Part shown: positions 23,226-32,341 of the stretch, piece by piece
How positions within the stretch are numbered: the first letter of the stretch is position 1
Layout: each line of letters opens with the position of its first letter
Origin: an uncultured Acetatifactor sp.
Lineage (GTDB): Bacteria > Bacillota > Clostridia > Lachnospirales > Lachnospiraceae
Length of the DNA stretch: 64,000 bases
Assembly (NCBI GenBank): GCA_910586835.1
Contig: CAJUJU010000011.1
Coordinates: 8,086-72,085 of the forward strand
Direction of reading: 5' to 3'
Program-made: the position numbers and the translations under genes
Notes under the pieces: model-generated
The model's database searches: none
Told to the model about the DNA's origin: nothing
Seen by the model: the letters and a program-made list of their open reading frames with translations, nothing else

Positions 23226-24083
23226 ATGAATCATTTTCAAATCGGTATCATATCCGACTGGCTGAGGCTGCCTTTTGAGGAAAGCATGAAAAAATGCGCC
23301 GAACTGGGGGCAGACGGTGTACAGCTCTATGCGGTGGAGGGCGAAATGGCCCCGGAAAACATGACCGCAGCCGACATTGCCGAAAAGAGAGCAATCATAT
23401 CCGGAAACGGTCTCACCGTCTCCGCCCTCTGCGGCGACCTGGGGGGACACGGCTTCACCCGCAGGGAGGAAAACCCGCTCAAAATCCAGCGCTCCAAGCG
23501 GATTGTGGATCTTGCCCTGGCACTTGGCTCCCGGGTAGTGACCACCCACATTGGGGTGATTCCCGCCGAAAAGAATGATACTTATCTGATCCTGCAGGAA
23601 GCCTGCAATGAGCTGGCCGAGTACGCCCATGAAAACGGTGCGTTCTTCGCCATTGAGACCGGTCCCGAGCCCGCTTCCCGGCTGAAGGAGTTTCTTGACA
23701 GCTTAAGCTCAGGCGGCGTCGCAGTCAATCTTGACCCCGCAAATCTGGTGATGGTGACGGACGACGATCCCGTGCAGGCCGTCTACACCCTGAAAGATTA
23801 CATCGTGCACACCCATGCCAAGGACGGCGTTCTGATCCGCAAAACCGATCCCCGGGTCATCTATGACTTCTTTGCGGAGGGCGGCATCGGAGACCTGCGT
23901 CTGGAGGAGTATTTTAAGGAGGTTCCCCTGGGACAGGGACGGGTAGACTTTGAGGCCTATCTGAAGGCGCTTCGTGAGATCGGTTATAACGGCTTTTTAA
24001 CCATCGAGCGGGAGGTGGGACAAAACCCCGCCGCGGACATTGGCATGGCAGTGAACTTCCTGCGCAGCCATCCCGCGTTCTGA
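23226..24083 (+). CDS. Sugar isomerase/epimerase (TIM barrel)
   Basis: A 285-residue TIM-barrel protein of the xylose-isomerase-like/IolE superfamily. Visible are the early strand GADGVQLYAVEGE, VVTTHIGVIP, the metal-binding glutamate of FAIETGPEP, the aspartate of VAVNLDPANLVM, HTHAKDG and the C-terminal FLTIEREVG. These are the usual metal ligands (Glu, Asp, His, Glu). The start is the ATG at 23226 with GGGGGA upstream. With the oxidoreductases on either side it probably interconverts keto- and aldo-forms of an oxidised sugar or cyclitol. Substrate is unknown. Confidence 0.85.
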   Translation: MNHFQIGIISDWLRLPFEESMKKCAELGADGVQLYAVEGEMAPENMTAADIAEKRAIISGNGLTVSALCGDLGGHGFTRREENPLKIQRSKRIVDLALALGSRVVTTHIGVIPAEKNDTYLILQEACNELAEYAHENGAFFAIETGPEPASRLKEFLDSLSSGGVAVNLDPANLVMVTDDDPVQAVYTLKDYIVHTHAKDGVLIRKTDPRVIYDFFAEGGIGDLRLEEYFKEVPLGQGRVDFEAYLKALREIGYNGFLTIEREVGQNPAADIGMAVNFLRSHPAF

Positions 24084-24179
24084 ACCTGCCTCACTGAAAT
24101 ACACAAAAGAAACGGCAAAGGAAATTCATATGAGCCTGCTGCCCGGATTCGCAGGCTGCGGAAAGGTATGGTCATTCTT

Positions 24180-25238
24180 ATGAAAAAAAAGTATGGCGTC
24201 ATGTTGATTGGCTGCGGACACATCGGTGAACAACACATCAAAGAGATTTATTACCGGGACAATATACATATCGTCGCGGTGGCAGATCAAAATCTGGAGC
24301 GCGCCTCCGCTTTTGCAAGACGTTATGGAGCCAGCCATTATGGCACGGACTACCATGCTTTTCTGAATCATCCGAAGCTTGATATCGTTATCATTGCCTC
24401 CTACGCGGACAGCCATCTGAGCATTTTAAGAGACTGCCTGTACGCCGGTATACATGTGCTCTGCGAGAAGCCACTGGCCTCCAATCTGGCAGACGGGAAA
24501 AAATTTTACGACCTGGTGCGCTCCTCTGACTCCAAAGTTCTGATCGCGCATATCCTGCGCCACAACCGTACCTATCAGACCGCGGCGCGTCTGATAGGCG
24601 ATGGCGCCGTAGGCAATCTGAAGCTGATACGGATGGTACAGAACCATCACGCTCTGGACTGGCCCCGCTACAAGCGGCTGATGGAGGACTGTCCTCCCTA
24701 TGTGGACTGCGGCGTCCATTATCTGGATGTAATGCAGTGGTTTTCCGGCTCCCGTATCACCCAGGTCAGCGGCTTTTCCGCAAAGATCGACCCGGACGCC
24801 CCCTGCGACAACCACGGCGTAATCAATGTGCGCCTGGAAAACGGCTGTATGGGATACTATGAGGCCGGCTGGAGTCCCAGCCTTTCCTCCCACAATCTGA
24901 AGGAATTCGTGGGGGACAGGGGGCGTATTTCCCTGACCTTACAGCAGTTTCGCCATGAAAATCAAGAGGAGGGCGATCTGATCTCCCTGTACTTGACCGA
25001 CACCGGGGAATACCGCTCCATCAACGTTCCTGCCAAATATAAGGATATGTATGCACAGCTGCAGACACTGATCCGCATGATCGAGGAGGATACGGATCCG
25101 ATCCCCACCCTGGCCGAAGCCTTCTCCGCTTTCCGGGCCGCACTCACCGCCAGAGATGCCATCGCACAACACACCACCCTCCCCTGTCCGCTCCCGGAGG
25201 ATGACGACGCCGAAACAATCTCAACCCTTTGTGTCTAA
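24180..25238 (+). CDS. Gfo/Idh/MocA-family oxidoreductase
   Basis: A 352-residue NAD(P)-dependent oxidoreductase: Rossmann motif VMLIGCGHIGEQHI, signature LCEKPLASNLADG and the DCGVHYLDVMQW segment carrying the catalytic histidine. The closest-looking neighbours in pattern are inositol- and glucose-type dehydrogenases. I prefer the ATG at 24180 (MKKKYGVMLIG); an ATG four codons earlier sits too close to its GGAAAGG. It is second in the plus-strand unit after the isomerase (97-bp gap). Its stop codon is part of the terminator stem that follows. Confidence 0.88.
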   Translation: MKKKYGVMLIGCGHIGEQHIKEIYYRDNIHIVAVADQNLERASAFARRYGASHYGTDYHAFLNHPKLDIVIIASYADSHLSILRDCLYAGIHVLCEKPLASNLADGKKFYDLVRSSDSKVLIAHILRHNRTYQTAARLIGDGAVGNLKLIRMVQNHHALDWPRYKRLMEDCPPYVDCGVHYLDVMQWFSGSRITQVSGFSAKIDPDAPCDNHGVINVRLENGCMGYYEAGWSPSLSSHNLKEFVGDRGRISLTLQQFRHENQEEGDLISLYLTDTGEYRSINVPAKYKDMYAQLQTLIRMIEEDTDPIPTLAEAFSAFRAALTARDAIAQHTTLPCPLPEDDDAETISTLCV

Positions 25239-25267
25239 AAAAAGTGCCTCTTCAAGGCACTTTTTTT
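25237..25267. terminator. Bidirectional intrinsic terminator
   Basis: AAAAAAAGTGCCT-CTTCA-AGGCACTTTTTTT forms a 13-bp perfect stem with T-runs in both directions. It ends both the plus-strand isomerase/oxidoreductase unit and the 23-kb minus-strand operon. Confidence 0.95.
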
Positions 25268-25300
25268 AGACGCATCACCAGCTCTTTTATTTCTTTCACA

Positions 25301-26185
25301 CTATTCACCGGTTATTCCGCTGGCCGCATCGATTCCCCTGATAAAACTTCTCTGTAAAACCACATACAACACCCCCAGGGGCGCTATCACCAGAAGAGTC
25401 GCCGCCATTCTGGCGCTCTCATTCAGTCTCGCCGTCATGTCCCCCGTGCTGTAGATACTGCTGAATTCCGCCACAAAGCTTTCCAGCTTCATGGGCAGGG
25501 TGCGCAGAGCGGAGCCCATCAGCTGCCCGGAGGTATAGGTCTCATTCCAAAACCAGACAAAGGAAAACAGGACGCTCACTACGACAGCGGGCTTTACCAC
25601 AGGAAGCGCAACCCGGAAGAAGATCGTAAATTTGCCCGCTCCGTCCAGCTTTGCCGCTTCGTCAAAGCTCTTTGGATAGCTGCCGAAAAAGTTTTCAAAA
25701 ATCAGAACAAAAATGGAACTGCTCACACCCTGTCCCAACAGAGACGGAAGCCACACCGCAAACGGCGTATTCGTCAGGCCATAGTTGTAGAACATCAGAT
25801 ATCTGGGCACAAGCGTCACCTGGGCCGGAATCAGGAACGCCGCAATTAACATTACCATCCAGAATCTTTTCAGCGGAAACTCATGTCTTGCAAAAGCATA
25901 TCCGGCCATGGCACAGCTTATCGTCTGCGCCAATGTGGCAGCCGTTGTGTACAAAACCGTAAACGGCAGCGTTTTCCAATAGTCCAGCGTTTTCAGAGCC
26001 CTTAAAAAATTATCCGGATACAGCTTCGCAGGAAGCCACTCCACCGTGGGATTGACCAGATCCTGCACGCTTTTGAAGGAATTGGAAATCATATACAGAA
26101 TCGGATACAAAAATACCACACCGATGCCAATCAGCAGAAAATACCGCAAAAAAATCGAAACCATCCGTTTTCTTCCCCGTCTCAT
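25301..26185 (-). CDS. Carbohydrate ABC permease (MalG type)
   Basis: A 294-residue inner-membrane permease with six hydrophobic segments. The loop that docks the ATPase reads EAAKLDGAGKFTIFFRVALP, a good EAA motif. I chose the ATG at 26185 because GGAGG stands 5 bases upstream; an in-frame ATG 11 codons earlier is poorly spaced. It is the last gene of the operon, paired with the MalF-type gene upstream. A second, separate permease pair is encoded at 31.5-33.2 kb. Confidence 0.92.
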   Translation of the reverse strand: MRRGRKRMVSIFLRYFLLIGIGVVFLYPILYMISNSFKSVQDLVNPTVEWLPAKLYPDNFLRALKTLDYWKTLPFTVLYTTAATLAQTISCAMAGYAFARHEFPLKRFWMVMLIAAFLIPAQVTLVPRYLMFYNYGLTNTPFAVWLPSLLGQGVSSSIFVLIFENFFGSYPKSFDEAAKLDGAGKFTIFFRVALPVVKPAVVVSVLFSFVWFWNETYTSGQLMGSALRTLPMKLESFVAEFSSIYSTGDMTARLNESARMAATLLVIAPLGVLYVVLQRSFIRGIDAASGITGE

Positions 26186-26222
26186 ACCAACCTCCATGAT
26201 GCCGCCCACAGCATCCATTACC

Positions 26223-27137
26223 TCAGCGCTTCCCGCCCTTATCCCGCAGCAGCAAAAATGTAACGCCTGTCACAAGCAGCATACAGGCAAAATAAATCCA
26301 CGCAAGAGCGGCGGAATAACCATAGGTTTTTCCCACCAGCGTCATCTTGTTCACTACCTCCCTGTTCACCGCATTGTTGGAGAACGCGCCAAGCTGCACC
26401 AATGTATAAATTGCATTTAAGAGAATCAGCGACTTCAAAAAGGGAAGCTCTATTTTCCAGAACATCTGCCAGCCCGAGGCGCCGTCTATGGATGCCGCCT
26501 CTCTCACCGGCTGTCCGATCTTCTGCAGGCCCGCCAGGAACAATACCACCTGTACCCCCGAAAACCACAATATCAGCACCACATTGTCAAAAATATAGAG
26601 TAACGGGCCCGACAATACGGCGGGAAGGGATACCATAAAGTCATACACCACATAATTTTCCGGGCGTATGACTGCTGCCGCCCTGGTTGATAAAAGCTCC
26701 TGAATGACCGGGCCGCTGATGATGATCACCGGCAGAAAACAGATTCCCCGGAACAGACTCCTGCCCTTAAATTTCCCGTTCAGAAGAAGCGCCAGCAAAA
26801 GCGCCGCCACAACGATCATCGGGGTGGATAACAGCACGAATTTCATGGTATCCAAAAGCGACAGAGGAAAGGTTGTATCCAAGGTAAAAGCCTCTTGATA
26901 CCACTGAATTCCCACAAACCTGGTTTTGATGCCGACAGGCGCCATCTGCACATCGCTCAGGCTCAAATACATGGAGTACACGACAGGAAACAGCGTAAAG
27001 AGCAGCAATCCTGCAAGCCAGGGCGCCAGAAACAGATACCCCTCCAGCGCATTCCGCCCCCGCAGAGACAAACGCGCACCTTTCTTCCTTTTCCGCCTGT
27101 GGCGGCCTATCTGCAATCCGTCAGTTCCCATCTTCAT
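26223..27137 (-). CDS. Carbohydrate ABC permease (MalF/UgpA type)
   Basis: A 304-residue permease with a basic N-terminal tail (RHRRKRKKGARLS) and six membrane segments. EAA motif: EAASIDGASGWQMFWKIELP. It overlaps the 3' end of the DUF5696-like gene by 17 bases, so it is translated from the same message. The periplasmic-side loop between helices 3 and 4 is longer than usual (STRAAAVIRPENYVVYDFMV), which may matter for partner choice. Confidence 0.92.
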   Translation of the reverse strand: MKMGTDGLQIGRHRRKRKKGARLSLRGRNALEGYLFLAPWLAGLLLFTLFPVVYSMYLSLSDVQMAPVGIKTRFVGIQWYQEAFTLDTTFPLSLLDTMKFVLLSTPMIVVAALLLALLLNGKFKGRSLFRGICFLPVIIISGPVIQELLSTRAAAVIRPENYVVYDFMVSLPAVLSGPLLYIFDNVVLILWFSGVQVVLFLAGLQKIGQPVREAASIDGASGWQMFWKIELPFLKSLILLNAIYTLVQLGAFSNNAVNREVVNKMTLVGKTYGYSAALAWIYFACMLLVTGVTFLLLRDKGGKR

Positions 27138-29373
27138 TCAACCTTTCAACATAGACCGCCGACTCCCCCGGCAGCTCCATCCCGTCCACCTGTTTCACAG
27201 TCGCGTGATAGTTCACATAGACAACGCCCTTTTCGTATTCATTTACCACAACCCCGTCCTCCGGCACACGGCGATTCAGGAACCGCTGCCCTCTGGTCTG
27301 CTCCAAAATCTGACAGACCACAAGACAGGTTTCCCTGATTCTTTCCTTCCAGTCCTCATATCGCGTGCTGAATAATTTCGCGGAAGCGGTATTGCGCAGT
27401 TCGTAGTTATCCACCTCCGTCAACAGCCAGGTGGGGCTGGTATTGTAATCTGCCATCTTCAGCACATCGCTGACGGAGTAAAAATTCAGGTTCCCGTAGG
27501 GGGCGTACAGCTCCACACTGCCCGAAAGAACCATTTGCAGAAAGGGCACGGTGTCCGTCTCATACAAAAACTGACTGTTCGTCATGGGAATCTGGTCATA
27601 ACCGTCCATTGCCCCGAAGAGGTAACTGTTCGGCCTGGTTAAAAGCAGCCCTTCGCACCGCTGCGATACCGCGTTCACCGTCTCCTGAATCTCGGCAAGC
27701 ACTTCGCTGCGGCTCTTCTCTCTGCCGGTCAGGTATTCCCCGTAAAGCAGATTCATATCCTGGAGAAGCAGCTGTCCCCATCCCTCCGGTACAAGCTCCT
27801 CTGTCTGATTCATCATCGCTGCCAGGGCCTTGTCCGGCTTCAGATAACAGATGTTTCCCGGCCAATCCTCTTCTTCCCCAGCACGGTCGGTAACCTTTTT
27901 CACAATCAGTTCCTGTGACAGAGAAATAGCCCCTTCGCTCCTTTTGTCAAACTGCCCTTCCACGGCGGAAAAGGGGGACAGCGCAAGCCACTTTTTCTCC
28001 CCGCCCTCCAGGGAAGAAAGCTTTCCGTAAACTGTCCGTTTTGCCGCGGCAGTCTTGTCACAGCCGTTCAGGCCCCCCTTCTGCCAGCCCAGCAAACCAA
28101 GCTGCAGTCCTCTGATCCCAAAAGAGCGCAGTTCTTCCGCCGCCCTCTCCATCAGTTCCTCCGAGGTGGCAATCAAAACGGAAGTGCCGAAAAACCGCTT
28201 CTCCACATCTGCGGCGAGAAAATCCAGCCGGACGGGCACATCCCCCGCAAGCCCTCCGCCGGACAGGACTCCCTGCCCCTCCAGCAGACTGCGGTACGCC
28301 TTAGCCATACCACAATACCCGGCCTCCTCCCCGGTCAGAAAGTAGTAAGTGATTCCGGGATTTACCTCATTCCTCCGGGGCTGCACGGTCTGCACGCCCA
28401 CTCCCACTCTGCTCACCGGCTGCTCGTACAGCTGACGGTACACAAACCGGATGTTTGCCCGGGTGTAGTCACACACCAGCCCCGCCGGCTCCGCCACAAT
28501 CGTGCCGTATTCCTCCCCACGGTCCGCCACCGCCAGATAGGCGTTCTGCCCCTCCCCGTGCACCATTCCGAACAACGGCAGCGTTGCCGGCTGCTCCGGC
28601 GTCACGGTGTTCGCCGCTCCCACAAAAGAGGAGTTGATGGCGTCGATTCCCAGATCCTCCCCGTAGATCCGCTTTGCATAGCCTGTGAGATATTGCCTCG
28701 GACTTAAGAACCGGATCAACGCCCCGCATCCGTCCGGTACAAACACATACCCCGGCAGAGAGTCTCCCCACACCGCCCCGAAGAACGGGGCAAAGGTCAC
28801 ATTGGCCAGCCGGTATGCTCCCTCCTCCCGGATGGTTTCATCCTCCAGGGAAAAGGTCAGACCGTTCTCCTCCAGTTCAAGCGAAAAGCTAAACCCGATC
28901 TGCCATTCCGGCCACTCTGCCCTGACCTGAATACCGTTCCCGGACGCTTCACAACGCAGGTTTTCTTCCGCCGCACCCGCCCTGACCGTCTTGCCCTCCC
29001 CGTCGAATGCTTCGATGACCACCATGGAATTGGCGATGGCAGACCACTTTTGATTCAGGTTCTCCGGCTTATCCTCCGCCATGGTACCCCACACATAGCC
29101 GCTGCGCTGATCCATGACCCGAAGGCCACCGACCTGGGGACGCCAGTACACGGCAAGTACATCGTTTTCCAGAAGCAGGGTATAGCCTGTCAGATCATAA
29201 CCCTGCAGGGGCCGGCTCTGTGCCATGGGCCGGGTGTACCGGTTGGAGCCAAACTCCCCGGCCGCAGCCTGTGCGCCGGCGGCGCAGGAGAACGAAAGAG
29301 CAAAACACAACGCCCCCACAGCCGCCGCCCGGGAAAGCGCCCTTCTCCTCACTTTTTTCTCAGCGAAAAACAC
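27121..29373 (-). CDS. DUF5696-like exported protein
   Basis: A 750-residue exported protein starting at a GTG with AAGGAGGT 8 bases upstream. A signal peptide covers residues 1-36 (basic VRRRALSR, hydrophobic core, cleavage near AGAQA). The N-terminal half is beta-rich and opens with YTLLLENDVLAVYWRPQVGG, GYVWGT. The C-terminal half looks like a glycosidase-type barrel, with GLQLGLLGWQKGGLN and YLFGAMDGYDQIPM. The length and gene context match proteins annotated DUF5696, which sit beside sugar ABC transporters in Lachnospiraceae and Paenibacillus. No function is established. It overlaps the preceding gene by 14 bases. Confidence 0.72.
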   Translation of the reverse strand: MFFAEKKVRRRALSRAAAVGALCFALSFSCAAGAQAAAGEFGSNRYTRPMAQSRPLQGYDLTGYTLLLENDVLAVYWRPQVGGLRVMDQRSGYVWGTMAEDKPENLNQKWSAIANSMVVIEAFDGEGKTVRAGAAEENLRCEASGNGIQVRAEWPEWQIGFSFSLELEENGLTFSLEDETIREEGAYRLANVTFAPFFGAVWGDSLPGYVFVPDGCGALIRFLSPRQYLTGYAKRIYGEDLGIDAINSSFVGAANTVTPEQPATLPLFGMVHGEGQNAYLAVADRGEEYGTIVAEPAGLVCDYTRANIRFVYRQLYEQPVSRVGVGVQTVQPRRNEVNPGITYYFLTGEEAGYCGMAKAYRSLLEGQGVLSGGGLAGDVPVRLDFLAADVEKRFFGTSVLIATSEELMERAAEELRSFGIRGLQLGLLGWQKGGLNGCDKTAAAKRTVYGKLSSLEGGEKKWLALSPFSAVEGQFDKRSEGAISLSQELIVKKVTDRAGEEEDWPGNICYLKPDKALAAMMNQTEELVPEGWGQLLLQDMNLLYGEYLTGREKSRSEVLAEIQETVNAVSQRCEGLLLTRPNSYLFGAMDGYDQIPMTNSQFLYETDTVPFLQMVLSGSVELYAPYGNLNFYSVSDVLKMADYNTSPTWLLTEVDNYELRNTASAKLFSTRYEDWKERIRETCLVVCQILEQTRGQRFLNRRVPEDGVVVNEYEKGVVYVNYHATVKQVDGMELPGESAVYVERLNEDGN

Positions 29374-31444
29374 GATACCCCACCTCCTTAAACAGCGTGG
29401 AACCCATATCCAACACCGTATCCCAAAGCATGAACATGATTGCCGCGGCAAAAATAAGCACAATCATCAGAAACAAAGTCAGCACCACGTTCACCGCCAC
29501 CTGCCCGGGCTCATAATTGTGAATTTCCCGGATTGCGGACAGCTCCAGCAGCAAAGTCCAGCCCACCGCCGCCGCCAGACCACAGTTCACCAGAAAGGAC
29601 TCCGACCGGGTGAGCACATGGGTCAGAAGCGTCAGCACCGGAAGAATGCAGATCATGGGGATCAGCCCATAAGACATTCCCACGAACATACGCTTCAAGG
29701 TTCCCTCTCCGTTGTTCACCTCGCTGACCATATAGCTTGACAGAACAAACAGTCCCACCGGCACAAAAAACAGCACTGCCAGCCAGGCCGGTGAGGTATT
29801 GCTTAAGTTTATGGTGCTGAAAGAAAACCCGCGTCCCGCATAATAAAACCCGAAGGCCAGAAATCCCAGAAGATACAGACAGATTCCGGTCCCCACCGTC
29901 CCTCTGGCCCCGATCTTCACCTCAAAAAAGCTGTCCGCAGGAGCCCTGAAAAAGTGGAAAGCAAATTTCAGGTTCTCCAAAAATCCTCTTTCCTCCGCCG
30001 TCCTTCCATCCATTAACACAATCCCCGCAGATTTCTTCTTTTTCCCAGATCTTTTCCAAAGAATTTTAAGAAGCGCCGCCCCAAGCAGCACCGGCAATGC
30101 AAAACGGACTCCTTTGCCGATGTATCCGGTTCTCACCTCCCAGAAGGCGTCGGAATAACCGGTGGCCTCTCCCCCGCGCCGGTAGCTCTCCTGCGCCGCT
30201 TTATAATTTCCCAGCTGCATCTGCACTTTACCCAGATAACGATATACCATCTGCAGATTGCCGGCCAGCTTCAAAATCTGATTCAGCGTCGCTTCGCTCT
30301 CCTGATACCGGCCGCTGCGGTACAGGCTGATGGCCTCATGCATCAGCAGTGCGTATTCCGCAGGCAGAAAGGTGTGTACGATGCCTCTCTCCTTATCCAG
30401 CACATAGAGCGTGCAGTTCTCGTCCGCGGCAATACCGCTTGCCAAGGTAAACAGCCCCCTTCGTTCGCTGTTTGCCGCCTGTCCTCCCAAGGTAAAGAGC
30501 AGTTCTCCGTCATTGTCCAGCTCGTAGATCAGGCCGCTCTCACTGACGGCAAAAATCTGTCCCTCCGGGCCGATACTCAGATCCGCCAGATCGGCTGCTG
30601 GGATAGTTCCCTGCAGAATATTGACGCCTGCAATATTATGCTTTTTCAGGGGCGCAGTCTCCGTCCGCTGCGTCACCGTATAGCAGAGCCCTTTCCCGTC
30701 CATGGCCAGATTGGAAAAGGCCAGCGGAATCTTGTGGAAAAGCCGCTCCTTCTGGGCGTCGGTAAACAGAAAATCCTGCACAAGCTCCAGCGCCGTCACA
30801 GGCACATTGTTGTAGCCATAGTATCCCAGAAACTCCCCCGATGCATCCAGCTGAATCATTCCGTCAAAGGAACCGGATGAGACAATATAAAGGATCCCCG
30901 CGTCCGACACGGCAACCTTTACCGGCTGGTACTGGGCGTCCGCCCCGAAGGCGATTCCCCCGGGCCTGCCGTAGCGTCTCAGCTCCGTCCCCGCTTCATT
31001 GAACACCACCACTGCGCCCAGCGTGTCATCCGCCACATAGATTTCCCCCTGGCCCGTGACAAACACTCCCCTGGGGGTTGCCAGAATCCCCTCCCCCACC
31101 GTGTTCCTCTCCCCGGTGGAAAGCTCCCGGCAGACAATCCTGCCGTTTCCGGTATCCGCCACATAGAGCCTGGAGTCCCTGTAGTACAGATCCTCCGGCA
31201 TCCGCAGCGGATCCTCCAGAAACAGCACATCCCCTGTCAGATAGGCATCCTGGGTGGGCGTCAGGCACGCTTCCCCGCCCTCCTGACGCAGTGCATAGGT
31301 GGTGGCCGTGGCATTTCCCGCCACCCCCGCAGCGCTCGCCTCCAGGACAGAAAACGCCGCCAGAGCCAGCGCCAGTACCGGCAGCAGCAGTCCCCGGCGG
31401 GGCCGTTTCTTCTGTGGAACCCATAATTTCCGTCGTATTGACAT
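29360..31444 (-). CDS. NHL-repeat/TPR/YIP1 membrane protein
   Basis: A 694-residue protein joining three parts. After a signal or anchor (residues 14-40) come NHL-type beta-propeller repeats (DLYYRDSRLYVADTGNGRIV, GVFVTGQGEIYVADDTLGAV, GLIYELDNDGELLFTLGG), then a TPR pair near residues 385-430 (AISLYRSGRYQESEATLNQI), a membrane helix near 455, and a YIP1-type domain with about five helices up to the C-terminus. The ribosome binding site is AGGAGGAG, 4 bases before the ATG. It stands between the first permease pair and the DUF5696 gene. An extracellular propeller linked to a membrane domain suggests a sensing or scaffolding role; this is inference. Confidence 0.75.
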   Translation of the reverse strand: MSIRRKLWVPQKKRPRRGLLLPVLALALAAFSVLEASAAGVAGNATATTYALRQEGGEACLTPTQDAYLTGDVLFLEDPLRMPEDLYYRDSRLYVADTGNGRIVCRELSTGERNTVGEGILATPRGVFVTGQGEIYVADDTLGAVVVFNEAGTELRRYGRPGGIAFGADAQYQPVKVAVSDAGILYIVSSGSFDGMIQLDASGEFLGYYGYNNVPVTALELVQDFLFTDAQKERLFHKIPLAFSNLAMDGKGLCYTVTQRTETAPLKKHNIAGVNILQGTIPAADLADLSIGPEGQIFAVSESGLIYELDNDGELLFTLGGQAANSERRGLFTLASGIAADENCTLYVLDKERGIVHTFLPAEYALLMHEAISLYRSGRYQESEATLNQILKLAGNLQMVYRYLGKVQMQLGNYKAAQESYRRGGEATGYSDAFWEVRTGYIGKGVRFALPVLLGAALLKILWKRSGKKKKSAGIVLMDGRTAEERGFLENLKFAFHFFRAPADSFFEVKIGARGTVGTGICLYLLGFLAFGFYYAGRGFSFSTINLSNTSPAWLAVLFFVPVGLFVLSSYMVSEVNNGEGTLKRMFVGMSYGLIPMICILPVLTLLTHVLTRSESFLVNCGLAAAVGWTLLLELSAIREIHNYEPGQVAVNVVLTLFLMIVLIFAAAIMFMLWDTVLDMGSTLFKEVGYRVFR

Positions 31445-31453
31445 ATACTCCTC

Positions 31454-32329
31454 CTACTTGATGCCGGAATGGGCAACCGTATTGACCACCTTTGACTGCA
31501 TGATGACAAACAGGACAATGACCGGCACAAAGGTGATCAGCGCCGCGGCAGCCGACATGGCCTGTCCCGCCAGAGAGCTTCCGGTAGGCGCCGTCACCGA
31601 TGCCACAAAATAGGCAAAGGTCTTCAGCTTTTCGTTGTCGATAAACATCTGCGAGGCCTCCGTGGCCGTCCACGCCTGCTGAAAGGAAAGAATGGCTACG
31701 GTGGCAAGAGCCGGCTTGATCACCGGCATGACGATCCGAAACAGAATCCCGTAATCGGAACAGCCGTCCAGTCTGGCAGCCTCCAGCAGAGAGTCCGGCA
31801 CCTGATCAATAAACTGCTGCACCAGAAACAGTCCTACCGGCATGGCAAGCTGGGGCAGAATGTGGGACAGAAAGGAATCCATCAGCCCAAGCTGTTTTAT
31901 CATGAGAAACCTGGGCACCGCAACGGCAATCGGAACGAACATCAATGCCGCCTGATTGATCTGCTGGAGAGCGCGTTTTCCCTTGAAATCTTTCTTTGAC
32001 AGAACGTAGCCTGCTGCGGCGCTCATAAGCACCGTGGCCGCCACCACGGCCCCCGTGGATACAATACTGTTGAACAGGCGCAGAGACACCGGCCAGCTGG
32101 AGACTTCCGCCACCCCAAAAAGCATCCGGAAATTATCCAGCGTAGGTCTTTTGGTAAAGAACCTTGGCGGAAACGCAAACAACTCGTCTATGGGCTTGAA
32201 AGCGTGAAATACAATATACACCACCGGGAGCAGCATGACCAGCACCACCGGAAACAGCAGTACATAAATGATAATCTGATCTCTGTGGAATTTCTGCGGA
32301 GCAGTCTTTACCACTGAAGGCTTTGCCAT
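31454..32329 (-). CDS. Carbohydrate ABC permease (MalG type)
   Basis: A 291-residue permease with six membrane segments and the EAA loop EAARLDGCSDYGILFRIVMP. The ribosome binding site is GGGAGG. It is 12 bases downstream of its MalF-type partner. With two SBPs upstream, this pair is probably the main importer for the operon. The ATP-hydrolysing subunit is not in the window, so a shared MsmX-type ATPase encoded elsewhere is likely. Confidence 0.93.
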   Translation of the reverse strand: MAKPSVVKTAPQKFHRDQIIIYVLLFPVVLVMLLPVVYIVFHAFKPIDELFAFPPRFFTKRPTLDNFRMLFGVAEVSSWPVSLRLFNSIVSTGAVVAATVLMSAAAGYVLSKKDFKGKRALQQINQAALMFVPIAVAVPRFLMIKQLGLMDSFLSHILPQLAMPVGLFLVQQFIDQVPDSLLEAARLDGCSDYGILFRIVMPVIKPALATVAILSFQQAWTATEASQMFIDNEKLKTFAYFVASVTAPTGSSLAGQAMSAAAALITFVPVIVLFVIMQSKVVNTVAHSGIK

Positions 32330-32341
32330 ACCATACCTCCC

